Of a DNA stretch of 64,000 nt, positions 50,536 through 59,788 are shown one piece after another (the first letter of the stretch is position 1; each line of letters begins with the position of its first letter). The DNA is from Hemileia vastatrix (lineage: Eukaryota > Basidiomycota > Pucciniomycetes > Pucciniales > Zaghouaniaceae), in contig JASXTE010000060.1 in the NCBI GenBank assembly GCA_030280995.1, forward strand, positions 109,780 through 173,779. The letters are read 5' to 3'. The notes under the pieces are model-generated. The model made no database searches. It worked only from the letters and a program-made list of their open reading frames with translations, and was not told where the DNA came from. Made by a program: the position numbers and the translations under genes.

Positions 50536-53500
50536 ACAAAATATTAAAAGCCATTGAGCCTCATATGGATTTAAACTTATGGAAAGATAAGATAATATAC
50601 AAATTACCTATATCTGTCAGAGACATTGTTGTAGCTAGAACATTAAATGTTACTGAATATTCTGACTTTATTAATATTTGCAATGAAATATTATTAAACC
50701 ATAAGTATGAATCAAGGTATTCCACTTATAAACAAAATGTTGAACCTGTAAAAACTCAGAATTCAAAAACACTTCAGGAGAAGCAGAAAAAACCTACTGC
50801 ACCTGTAGTGCCTAAAAAGTATGAAACAAATACTTGTTATAAGTGTAACAAACCTTGGATAAAAGGTCACAAATGTGAGAAAAACATAAATATTGTTGAA
50901 AATCAACGTGAATCTGAAACTGAAACTGAAAAAAGTAAAGAATCAAGTGATTATGACAGCAATATCTCATATAGTGATGAAAATGAAGTCTGTATGTTGG
51001 AAGATGATTTGTCCATCTTTGAAAATCCAATATTAAATATGGACTCAAATGAATCTTTCATGAATTTTGAGGATGCTGAAATCATTAAGGATATACAAGC
51101 TGATAACTTTAGAATGACACCTATCACGGTTCCAGCTATCATTTCTGGTGAAAATGTTAATATAGTATTGGACACAGGAGCTGCTGGTTCAGTTGTTTCC
51201 ACTAATACATTACAGAAAATTGATAGTGAATATAAGTTTAAGCTTGAACCACTTCAGAATAAAAATTGGAGAGGTTTTGGATCAGTACTACACCCCATTG
51301 GTAAATACAAAGCTGCTGTTTTCTTTAAACACCAACATGGTTATGTAAGGGTAACTTGTGACTTTGTAGTAATGGATAATACAAATTGTAGTAACTGTTT
51401 TATCATTGGAAATGATATTCTGACTAAATTTGGTGTAAAATTAGACCCTGCTAATAACAATTTTACAATTGGCATGAATGGTAAAAGAGAATTTAAAATA
51501 AATTCTTTTAACACAGTCTTACACATTGAGTCAGTAACAAATTCCCCGTCTAAAGGAAGAGAATCCAATGAGATGGAACTTCTGGAAACAGAAATTTCAA
51601 AAGCATCATTTGGCACTCAGATAAGTGAAACTGAGAAAGATAATATTTTGGAATTAATTAAAGCTTTTCCAATGGCTTTTGCACATGGTACAAATGAACT
51701 TGGCCTTGTAAAAGAACATGAAATGAAAATTAGTTTAACCTGTGATATGGCTAATATTCCTGCTAGTCTTAAAAAGAAACCATACCCTGCTTCACCAATG
51801 AAGAGGAAAGACATAGAGGATAATATTAAGATGTTATTAAAAATGAACATTCTTGAGAAGGTTGAAACTACACCAAAATATTGTGTAATATCACCAGTGC
51901 TGATTTCTTATGAACAAGATAAAGCAAGAATGTGCGGTGATTATAGAGCATTAAATACATTTACAGTAGATGATATTTATCCCTTGCCAAGGATTGCCTC
52001 TATACATGCTACCCTTAAAGGTGCTAAATATATAAGTTGCCTAGATGGAAATAAAGGGTACCATCAAATTCCTGTTGAAAAGAATTCACAGAACTTTTTG
52101 TTGATAACAACACACATGGGAATTTATAAGTATGTCAGAATGCCATTTGGACCAAAGAATGCTCCATCAGTATTTCAGAAGTTAATGGATATAACATTCC
52201 ATAATGAAATGATTGAGGGATGGTTAATGGTATACATTGATGACATCATAGTGTTCTCTAAAACTTTTGATGAACACTTAATCCATTTAAGGAAAGTATT
52301 TCAGAAAATGGATGAAATAAAATTGACCCTTGCATTGAAAAAATGTAAATTTGGGTTTGAATCTTTAAAAGTGCTTGGTCATATTGTATCTGGCTTACAA
52401 ATATGTGTAGACCAAAATAAAGTGGCTGCAATAAAGAATATTGGCATTCCTCAAAATGTGAAGGATGTACAATCTTTTCTTGGAATGTGTGGTTATTATA
52501 GACAATATATAAAAAACTACCAATCAATTGCTGCACCACTGACCACACTGATAAAGAAATCAGAAGCTTTCATTTGGAATAATGAAAGACAACAAGCTTT
52601 TAATAAGTTGAAAGAATGTTTAATGACAGCTCCTATCTTGGGATTACCAGATTTCCAATTACCTTTTGTATTATATACAGATGCAAGTTTTATTGGACTG
52701 GGTGCTGCTTTGCATCAAAAACAACTTATTGAAGGTAAAATGTCAGAATTAGTAATCTGCTATATTTCACGTACTCTGAGAAGTGGTGAATTGAAATATG
52801 GTGCTACTCAACTTGAATGTTTGGCAGTAGTATGGGCTCTTGAAAAGCTACATTATTACCTGGAAGACCAAAAATTTGAGTTAATAACTGACTGTAGTGC
52901 AGTTAAGTCACTCTTAAACATGAAAACTCCTAATAGACACATGTTTAGATGGCAATTAGCTGTACAAGAATACAGAGGACGGATGACTATTACACATAGA
53001 GCAGGAACCTTGCACTCTAATGTAGATCTGTTATCTAGAGTACCTCTGCCTAATAATGATGATAATCCTGCTTATGTTCCTGAGTCAGAGATTATTAACA
53101 TTTATGGCATTTATATTGTAGATCTTGAGGATGAATTTATGCAATCAATTCTTGATAAGTATAATTCAGATCCTGAATTAAGTAAATTAACTACAATATT
53201 AAATGATCCATCTAATGCTTCAATGAATGTTTTAATAAAAACATTACCAATTAAGTATAAAGAGGCATTAGAAAAAGGAAAATTTTCCATTGAGGATGGT
53301 TTTATATATTACAGGAAAAAATTAAGTAATGTGATTGTAATTCCCCCTTCAATGAAGGAGTTAATGTTAAGTATATGTCATGATGATATATTAGCAGGTC
53401 ATTTTGACTACCATAAAACATTAACCAGAGTAAAAAACACAGCTTGGTGGATTAACATGTCTGAGGATGTTCAGAAATATGTTGAAACATGTGATTCTTG

Positions 53501-54668
53501 TCAAAAATCTAAAAGATTAACAGGAAAAAGAGCTGGTTTATTACAACAAATTGAGCAACCAAAAGCTCCATGGGAAATCATTAACATGGACTTTGTAACA
53601 GGTTTGCCAATAGCAGGGCATAAGAGTTATAACTCCTGCTGGGTAATTGTAGATAGATTTACAAAGATGTGTAAATTTATTCCTACCCACAAAGAGGTTT
53701 CTGCAAAGGACTTAGCTTTTTTATGGTGGACACAAATGTTAAATACAGCAGGTTTCCCCAAAGCAATAGTTTCTGACAGAGATCCTAAATTTACTTCTGA
53801 GTTCTGGATGTCACTTATGGATGTTTCAGGGTGTCAATTAAAACTTTCTACAGCACACCATCCACAAACTGATGGGCTAGCAGAAAGAATGATACAAACC
53901 TTAGAAGATATGATAAGAAGATACTGTGCTTTTGGTCTTAATTTTAAAGACAATGACAAATTCACGCATGATTGGGTAACCCTTATCCCAGGTTTAGAAT
54001 TTGCATATAATAGTACAGTACATTCTGTCACTGGCAAAAATCCATTTGAGTTATGGTTGGGTTATGTACCTAATACCCCTGCTAAAACTCTTAATAAGTT
54101 ACCTAGATTGGATATTCATCCAGGTACTAAATCTTTTCTTCAGATGCAAGAATTATGCAGAAAACATGCTCAAGAATGTATAAATAAGGCTTTTGAGTAT
54201 GAAAAGAAAAGATGGGATAAAGCCCATAAAGAACAAATGTTCAAAGAGGGTGATGAAGTCCTTATTTCAACGCTACATTTCAATTTAAATGGTAATGTTA
54301 AATTGAAGGATCCATTCATTGGACCATTTGTAGTTAAAAAGATGGTTGGTAATAATGCTGTTGAGGTTATTCTATATGCACCTTATGATAGAAAACATCC
54401 AGTATTTCCTATTTCTCTTATAAAACCATACCATTCTAATGATACTGCTCTCTTTCAAAGAAGATCAGGAAGGCATAAACAGCAACCTGAAGAAATAGTG
54501 GAAAAAGCAGAAATTGAAAAGATACTTAAAAAGAGACACCTTACAAAAGAAAAGGGAGTTGAGTATCTACTAAGATTTAAAAATAAATCAAGTGAATATG
54601 ACCAGTGGATTCCAGAAAATGAAATCTCTGATCTTAAAAATCTCTTGAAAAAATTTAAATCTAAATAA
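50529..54668 (+). CDS. pol polyprotein of Gypsy D (protease, RT, RNase H, integrase, chromodomain-like tail)
   Basis: Uninterrupted; residues below are counted from ATG 50565 (1367 codons). Cysteine motif CYKCNKPWIKGHKC at 91-104. Protease NIVLDTGAAGSVVS, Asp 203. RT: SCLDGNKGYHQIP and YIDD at 557-560. RNase H: LYTDASFIGLGAALHQ, Asp 706, and TQLECLAVVWALEK. Integrase: HHCC zinc site from His 939 to CDSCQKSKR (Cys 976), catalytic Asp 1009 (NMDFVTG), Asp 1071 (VSDRDPKF) and Glu 1107 (DGLAERM), 35 residues apart as expected. GPY/F-like KDPFIGPFVVKKMVG follows. The tail EYLLRFKNKSSEYDQWIPE (1333-1367) fits a chromodomain, which targets integration to heterochromatin. Likely expressed by frameshifting from gag. 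Confidence 0.95.
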   Translation, partial: ELNKILKAIEPHMDLNLWKDKIIYKLPISVRDIVVARTLNVTEYSDFINICNEILLNHKYESRYSTYKQNVEPVKTQNSKTLQEKQKKPTAPVVPKKYETNTCYKCNKPWIKGHKCEKNINIVENQRESETETEKSKESSDYDSNISYSDENEVCMLEDDLSIFENPILNMDSNESFMNFEDAEIIKDIQADNFRMTPITVPAIISGENVNIVLDTGAAGSVVSTNTLQKIDSEYKFKLEPLQNKNWRGFGSVLHPIGKYKAAVFFKHQHGYVRVTCDFVVMDNTNCSNCFIIGNDILTKFGVKLDPANNNFTIGMNGKREFKINSFNTVLHIESVTNSPSKGRESNEMELLETEISKASFGTQISETEKDNILELIKAFPMAFAHGTNELGLVKEHEMKISLTCDMANIPASLKKKPYPASPMKRKDIEDNIKMLLKMNILEKVETTPKYCVISPVLISYEQDKARMCGDYRALNTFTVDDIYPLPRIASIHATLKGAKYISCLDGNKGYHQIPVEKNSQNFLLITTHMGIYKYVRMPFGPKNAPSVFQKLMDITFHNEMIEGWLMVYIDDIIVFSKTFDEHLIHLRKVFQKMDEIKLTLALKKCKFGFESLKVLGHIVSGLQICVDQNKVAAIKNIGIPQNVKDVQSFLGMCGYYRQYIKNYQSIAAPLTTLIKKSEAFIWNNERQQAFNKLKECLMTAPILGLPDFQLPFVLYTDASFIGLGAALHQKQLIEGKMSELVICYISRTLRSGELKYGATQLECLAVVWALEKLHYYLEDQKFELITDCSAVKSLLNMKTPNRHMFRWQLAVQEYRGRMTITHRAGTLHSNVDLLSRVPLPNNDDNPAYVPESEIINIYGIYIVDLEDEFMQSILDKYNSDPELSKLTTILNDPSNASMNVLIKTLPIKYKEALEKGKFSIEDGFIYYRKKLSNVIVIPPSMKELMLSICHDDILAGHFDYHKTLTRVKNTAWWINMSEDVQKYVETCDSCQKSKRLTGKRAGLLQQIEQPKAPWEIINMDFVTGLPIAGHKSYNSCWVIVDRFTKMCKFIPTHKEVSAKDLAFLWWTQMLNTAGFPKAIVSDRDPKFTSEFWMSLMDVSGCQLKLSTAHHPQTDGLAERMIQTLEDMIRRYCAFGLNFKDNDKFTHDWVTLIPGLEFAYNSTVHSVTGKNPFELWLGYVPNTPAKTLNKLPRLDIHPGTKSFLQMQELCRKHAQECINKAFEYEKKRWDKAHKEQMFKEGDEVLISTLHFNLNGNVKLKDPFIGPFVVKKMVGNNAVEVILYAPYDRKHPVFPISLIKPYHSNDTALFQRRSGRHKQQPEEIVEKAEIEKILKKRHLTKEKGVEYLLRFKNKSSEYDQWIPENEISDLKNLLKKFKSK

Positions 54669-54765
54669 TACTGTTCATTCAGTATATGTATTATAAAAAT
54701 TATTTTTTATTATTTCATTCCTTAAGATTAATTAAAATGTCTTAACATTTTTTTATTGTTTTTTT

Positions 54766-54777
54766 GGGGTGAGGGAG
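54766..54777 (+). other. polypurine tract of D
   Basis: GGGGTGAGGGAG directly before the 3' LTR; the primer for plus-strand DNA synthesis. A, B and E have AGAGTGAGGGAG or GAGTGAGGGAG at the same place. Confidence 0.8.
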
Positions 54778-55954
54778 TGTCAGCCTAAATATCCTTAGGA
54801 CTGAGTATTTCTTATGCTTAAAATAAGATAACCTTAACTAGATTAAGCTTATATCTTAAAAATAAGGTTAAAATAATAATATATATTATTTTATTATATA
54901 TATATATAATTATTATTCTATTATATAATTTATAATAGTTTAAATAGCTTATCCATGGCCTAATAATACTTATTAAGTTGTTAATGGAGTCATAATATAC
55001 TTATCTTAAGTGATATGAAGTAATTATTGACATATATAAGCTTATATGTATACATAAATCTCATATTCAGTGAAATATGCAGTATATTATGTATATTTAG
55101 GTATATAAGTGGGTTTTAGCCCCTTAATAGCCTATAACCTTTGTTTTTCTGCTTATTTTAGGTCATATGGACGAAATCAGTGGATTCACAACGCCTACAG
55201 AAGCATAGACACCTATATCAGGCGCATACACCCAGTTTGGACAACTAAAATTACTTCCTTGGATGGTTATTCACGGATTTATGGGTTGGAAAGATGTTTT
55301 TGGGTTAATGTGGATGCTTGGGGATGTTATTGGGGGCTTGGACATTTTATTTGTTTCCTTTATATACTTTTAGTTTCATTAAATCTCTCTTTGATCATTT
55401 ATTTTACCTGTTTCTTTATGGTATCTGCTTTTATCTGGGATTTCTATTTATGGTATGACTCTGTGTTATTATTAATAGTGATGGAGGGTCCTTACTGGAG
55501 GTCTGGGTGTTGAAACTGCTTGAAGTGGACGCCATGGGGAGGTGATGGGCCCTCACAGTGCTGTAATTGCCGGGGATAGCAGTGACATCATCTGGATTGA
55601 AGGTCTGTGCACTCCAGTGGATTTGGGTATAAGTAAGGAGGGATTTTGACGGTTTATTATCATCATTCAATTACTACACTTCAAACAAACACTACAATAC
55701 AATTATTAGCATTCAGAAATATATTATAAAGCCCTTATAAATTGATATTATCTTTATAAAAGCTATAACTATATTTTATTCTTCTATTTTCCACCACTAG
55801 CACGCATTTAAATCCAAGTATTGTGAGTTTAATTTGAGTATAACTATTCTATTATTCTTCCCCTGAGGTTTAATCACTAAATCATTTATTAATAAGTAGT
55901 AGGACCATAAAATAACACTATTATATCATACTTATATACTAGACTGTACTGACA
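54778..55954 (+). repeat. 3' LTR of Gypsy D
   Basis: 1177 bp, same length and ends as the 5' copy, followed by TCTTC. The ORFs at 55109-55513 and 55431-55670 repeat those of the 5' LTR. Confidence 0.95.
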
Positions 55955-56743
55955 TCTTCTGGATGGAGAATTTGAAGAGATGGAACTGTCAGAAGAGTAG
56001 TTGGCTGACAGAGGAGAGGTGTAGTTTCTTTGTCTTAGTTTGGGACAAAGTTATTGTTGTGGAGCAGTGTGTGGTGTTCTGGGTTCTTCTTGGTGTTCTC
56101 TGGCAGTTCTCTTAGAAATCTGGTTAATTTTGGTACTTTTGGACTTTGGAAGGGTGGATTGCATTGCTCTGGGAGCAGTAGGAGGTAGTTGGTTTGAGTT
56201 GTTATTGTTATCTGGATGAATTTGGCTATTTTCTGGCAATTTTTGGAGGTTTTGGCCCTGATTTTTGCTGTTTGGTGAGGCGGGCAGCCCGCCCGACGTG
56301 GGACGGGCCGCCTGGACGCAGTCTAGAAGCCTAGGGGTTGATTTTGAAGCTTTTGGAGCTAATTTAGTAGTGATAAAAGCAGTTTCTTGAGATGCTAAGG
56401 CTGGTCTTTTTGGAAGAGTGCGGGAAGCTGAGCTTCTGGATCTTCTGGAAGGAGCTGAAGATAGAGAGGAAGAGGATGGACCAAGTTCTGGGGACCTGGT
56501 AGGGGATCTGGAGATGTACTTGTGAGAAGGAGATGGCGGAGGAATAGGATAGTGGGCATCTCTGTCAAATTTCTTTTTTTTGGAATAGCAGGAGTCACAA
56601 GCCCTGTTGTAGAATTTGGCTTCTGGATTTGGAAGAGTGAATGTGCAAGGTCTGCACATGTGTATGCACTGTTTGCAGGCATAGTCCCTTGGAGCAGTGA
56701 AGCAAGGAAGAGTGGAGGAGTCAACAGCAGGGGATCCAGACAT
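55955..56743 (-). pseudogene. antisense gene AS1 of Gypsy C, 5' part (six-cysteine-type motif)
   Basis: Minus strand from ATG 56743 (MSGSPAVDSSTLPCF). A Cys-rich motif lies at residues 23-59: C-x2-C-x6-C-x15-C-x2-C-x6, with Phe at the position of the sixth Cys and an additional Cys at 30. Basic KKKK precedes that Phe. Then a long Ser/Pro/Arg-rich stretch (SRSPTRSPELGPSSSS). A TAA at 56053-56051 interrupts the frame, but the same frame stays open beyond it to the D insertion point and, across D, to 46811. Related to AS2 in motif order. The C to T-type stop and the D insertion make this copy dead; the intron and frame preservation suggest it was a real gene. Confidence 0.65.
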
Positions 56744-56892
56744 GATTTGTGGTGTGAAAGGTGATGAAAAGGATAAGAGAAGATTTTGTCAGTGATGAGT
56801 AGAAGATGTAGTGAAGGTGGACGCTCCGTGGGTCTGGCTGTGTGTGTGTATTGCATGAAATTGGCTGGGTCAGATTCATGCAAGATTATGTC

Positions 56893-57344
56893 AGTCCTCT
56901 ATGACTCTAAACTGGAAAATTTATAAGTCCTCCAAGACTTTAACTGGCTGGTTTCAAGATTTTATTAGGAAGTAGTCCATCAAGACTTTAAACTGAACAC
57001 TGTGTTAGTCCCCCAAGACTTTAAACTGAGGGTTGTAAGTCCCCCAAGACTATAAACTGAGGAAAAAGGTTTTTGTTGTAGGAGTTGATTTTGAAAGATT
57101 GGTGGAGGGTATCCACAGGGGGAGCCTTCGAATTTAGCAAAGGCAAGTTTGGGGGTAATTGATGTGCTGGCAGCTCTATTCACAATTACCCCAGAATGTT
57201 AGTTTTTTCTCTGTGTCTTAATGTGGTTGATCTCTGGTTCTGGGTTTATGATTTAGGTTTTTGAGTCCCCCAAGACTTTAAACTGAGGGTTTTTGAGTCC
57301 CCCAAGACTATAAAATGAGGATGGTCCCCCAAGACTTAAAACTT
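56893..57344 (+). repeat. module III hairpins and module I copy 3, between the antisense genes
   Basis: Module III copies at 56893, 56926, 56974, 57007, 57038, 57264, 57296 and 57323. Most read AGTC-CCCCAA-GACT followed by TTAAACTG or ATAAACTG. Module I copy 3 lies at 57103-57192 between them. The region is upstream of AS1 and downstream of AS2 on the minus strand, so it may also hold antisense promoter or terminator signals. Confidence 0.8.
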
Positions 57345-57405
57345 AGGGTTGTTTGTGGTTACATCCTATAGAGGGTGTGGTCAATTTTTCTTTTCTGAAT
57401 CAAAC

Positions 57406-58076
57406 TCAAGTACTAGTGGAATTACAGAGTGAATCAAGAGATGAAATGAAATGTTCAGAATTAGCCTTGAACTGGTGAATGAGGTGTCTTCTGTTCTCAA
57501 TGTCCTGTGGATCTCTAGCAGGAGTGGATTGGAAATAGTGAAGCAGAAGTTGTTTCTGTTGAGATGTGTGTTGTTGGAACTTGGCCTTGATAGTGGGCAA
57601 GTGCGTTGGTGTTGGTGGTGCAATGGATCCTACATTGTTATCATCACTATCAGAAGAGGAAGGAACTGAGAAGTTATCAGTTTTAAAGTTGAAGGAAGAA
57701 ATGGATGTTCTTTACCATCAGATGGACCAGGGATGGGGGAACTAGTTGCTTCATGGTTTGTGGCGCTCTTCTGGGAAGGGTGGAGCTTTTTGATTAATCT
57801 GGGTATCAGGATGGATGGCCTAGATCTTTTGGTGCTGGCAGAAGAAGGACCAGGTTGAGGCGGAGGTGAATCTGTTGTAGAAGAAAGTGGACCAGGTCTG
57901 TGGCAGGTCTTCTTTCTGGAGTGGCAGACATCGCAGGACGTTCTGTATGGATGAACAGGTGGTGTTATGGCGCAGATTAAATTATTGTTGATGCAGTATT
58001 GGCAGGGGCCCATTTCAGAGGCAGATTTGGAAAGGAGGTTAAACATGGTGGTTGGATGAAGAAAGAATGCGGACAT
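57406..58076 (-). CDS. antisense gene AS2 of Gypsy C, Zn2Cys6-like protein
   Basis: Minus strand, exon 1 58076-57716, intron 57715-57666 (50 bp, GTAAAG to TTCTCAG), exon 2 57665-57406; 206 codons plus stop, no internal stop. The start ATG 58076 lies beside the purine tract; the frame stays open upstream to 58166 in the LTR. Cys at 25, 28, 35, 48, 51 and 58: C-x2-C-x6-C-x12-C-x2-C-x6-C, the spacing of fungal Zn2Cys6 DNA-binding domains, though the basic residues (HSRKKTC) are in the second half rather than the first. Then PPPQPGPSSASTKRSRP and, in exon 2, a helical region (KAKFQQHTSQQKQLLLHYF). A DNA-binding regulator of the element is a reasonable guess; not shown. Confidence 0.65.
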
Positions 58077-58083
58077 TCTCAAT

Positions 58084-58094
58084 GGGAGGGAGGA
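58084..58094 (+). other. polypurine tract of C
   Basis: GGGAGGGAGGA directly before the 3' LTR at 58095. Confidence 0.8.
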
Positions 58095-59188
58095 TGTGGT
58101 CTTCCAACATTGGCAGGGGCCTTTGTTGTGTGATTTAGCGCTGTTTGTGCATGTCTTAATTAACATCTGTTAAGGAATTTGGTATTTTTCTGGTTTTATT
58201 CTGTGGATATTGGGTCTGCGGGTATGTGGGTACTATCATTGGATAGCCCTGGTTTTTCTCTATATTTCATGTCTTGGGGACATTTTTCATATTCTGAGTT
58301 TTAAGGGGTCATTTCCTCATTTTTCATTTATAAAAGATTGCTGTTTAATTTTGTTTTTCGTGTTTTACAGGCTAACCTTAAGTCTTAGGGTTAAGTGCTT
58401 AGTACCATTTGATAGAGCTAATTTTTCTCTATATTTCATGTCTCAATGTTGTTATAGTGAAATTCCGTGTTTTAAAGGTTTTAGTAGTTGTAGCTAATTT
58501 TTCTAAGTAGATTAGTGGTTTTTATTGGTTTTCTGGCTTCAGGGAGGCCGGGCTGCTTCAGGCGGCATCTCCGACGTCGGGCGGCCCGCCCACCTCTGTT
58601 TTAGGAGGTTGGGGAGTGCTCCAGGAGGGTTTTTTATGCAATTTGGCAGGTACAGGCGCCAGATTGGTGGGTGCGCATGGGCTCTTAGATAGTGGTCTGT
58701 GTGTATATAGTGAATAAGACAGTTTGGGGCAACCTTAATCATCATACAACCATCCGGAGGTGATCTCATTGTTCCTCACTCAGTTTTCACTGTTTTCTGG
58801 CCACAATTGGCTGTGTTTGTTGCAAGTAAGTTCTTCATTTAACTTAACTTTGGCAACTGTTTTCTCTATTATAGTCTTGCAAGCTATAGCAAGTATTATT
58901 GCTGTCTCTGGTGTGGATTTGCAGCCTACATCAAGTATCTTTGCTGTCTCTGGTGTGGACTTTGTTCTACATTTCAGTTCTTTGGTCTGGTAGTCTATCT
59001 GGGGACTACTTTCTTGGCTCATCAAGCAGTCAAGTGTGTTTAAAAGGGGTCTTTAGCAAAACAGGAACCAACTTACTTTAGCAAGTAAATCTCACTCTAT
59101 TTTTCTAAAGGGACAGGGGATTTTCTCTCTGGGTTTTCTCCAACTCCCTTGGTCAAGGCCTATAGCTAGTACTATAGGATTGTCTACA
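58095..59188 (+). repeat. 3' LTR of Gypsy C
   Basis: 1094 bp, TGTGGTCTTCCA to GTCTACA, followed by ACGC. About 20 differences from the 5' copy by eye. An antisense promoter for AS2 would have to lie here. Confidence 0.93.
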
Positions 59189-59752
59189 ACGCAACAAAAT
59201 ATGTAATCAATTTTAATTTAGTATAGAGAAATTAATTAATTGTTCCAACTATGTAATTAAATAATTAATTTAAATGAAACAAGTAATTAATTTATTACTA
59301 AATTAAGTTGAGAATTATAATATTTTTTTATAAAATGAGTATTATAATTTATTTAATTTTTTATTGACACAATTAAGGATTCAAAAAACAGTGGCAATAA
59401 TTATGGATAATAGTATATGAAGAGGTATATTTTAATAATTAAATTTTAATTAATTAAAGTAATTACAATATAAGATAAACACTTGAATATAATTATCTTA
59501 TAAGTTTTTAATTAATTAATTTATAATTATTAAATAAACAATGTGCCCTTTGTTATAGAATTAATTGCTTTTAAATTATCTTATAATAAAATTAAAATAA
59601 TATTTACTTTATTTATATAAATAAAATATTAATATAAATTTATTATGTAATATAATATTAATTTTAAATGCATACTCTGTAATTATTATATCTTTATTTA
59701 ACTCTAGTAAATTGTATTTTTATTTACTGGGCTACTGGGACAGCCTGGCTGA
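59189..59752 (-). repeat. 3' LTR of Gypsy E, proximal part
   Basis: Read on the minus strand it starts TGTCAGCCAGGCTGTCCCAG. A hairpin with AGTAAAT and ATTTACT arms lies about 30 bases in, matching the position of the hairpins in the A and B LTRs. AT-rich to the ACGC where C is inserted. Confidence 0.88.
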
Positions 59753-59788
59753 CACTCCCTCACTCCAAAAAAAAACAATAAAAAAATG

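Larger units (their letters stand above)
47114..55954 (+). mobile_element. intact Ty3/Gypsy chromovirus D (duplication TCTTC)
   Basis: 8841 bp. LTRs 47114-48290 and 54778-55954, both 1177 bp, flanked by TCTTC (47109-47113, 55955-55959). Gag (577 codons) and pol (1367 codons) are both uninterrupted. By eye the LTRs differ at about eight positions (for example AAATAAGTGG/AAATCAGTGG, GACGTCATC/GACATCATC), under 1%. It is the youngest insertion in the nest and the best candidate for an active element. Confidence 0.95.
37252..59188 (+). mobile_element. Ty3/Gypsy element C with antisense genes, containing Gypsy D
   Basis: LTRs 37252-38346 and 58095-59188 (TGTGGTCTTCCA to GATTGTCTACA) with ACGC on both sides (37248-37251, 59189-59192). 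Sense order: primer site, gag-protease, slippery site, RT-RNase H, integrase. Between pol and the 3' LTR, about 4.2 kb after removing D, lie repeated hairpin modules and two antisense spliced genes. The LTRs differ at roughly 20 positions by eye, so C is younger than A and older than D. C lacks a chromodomain. Its base composition (richer in G on the plus strand) differs clearly from the AT-rich chromoviruses around it. Confidence 0.92.
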
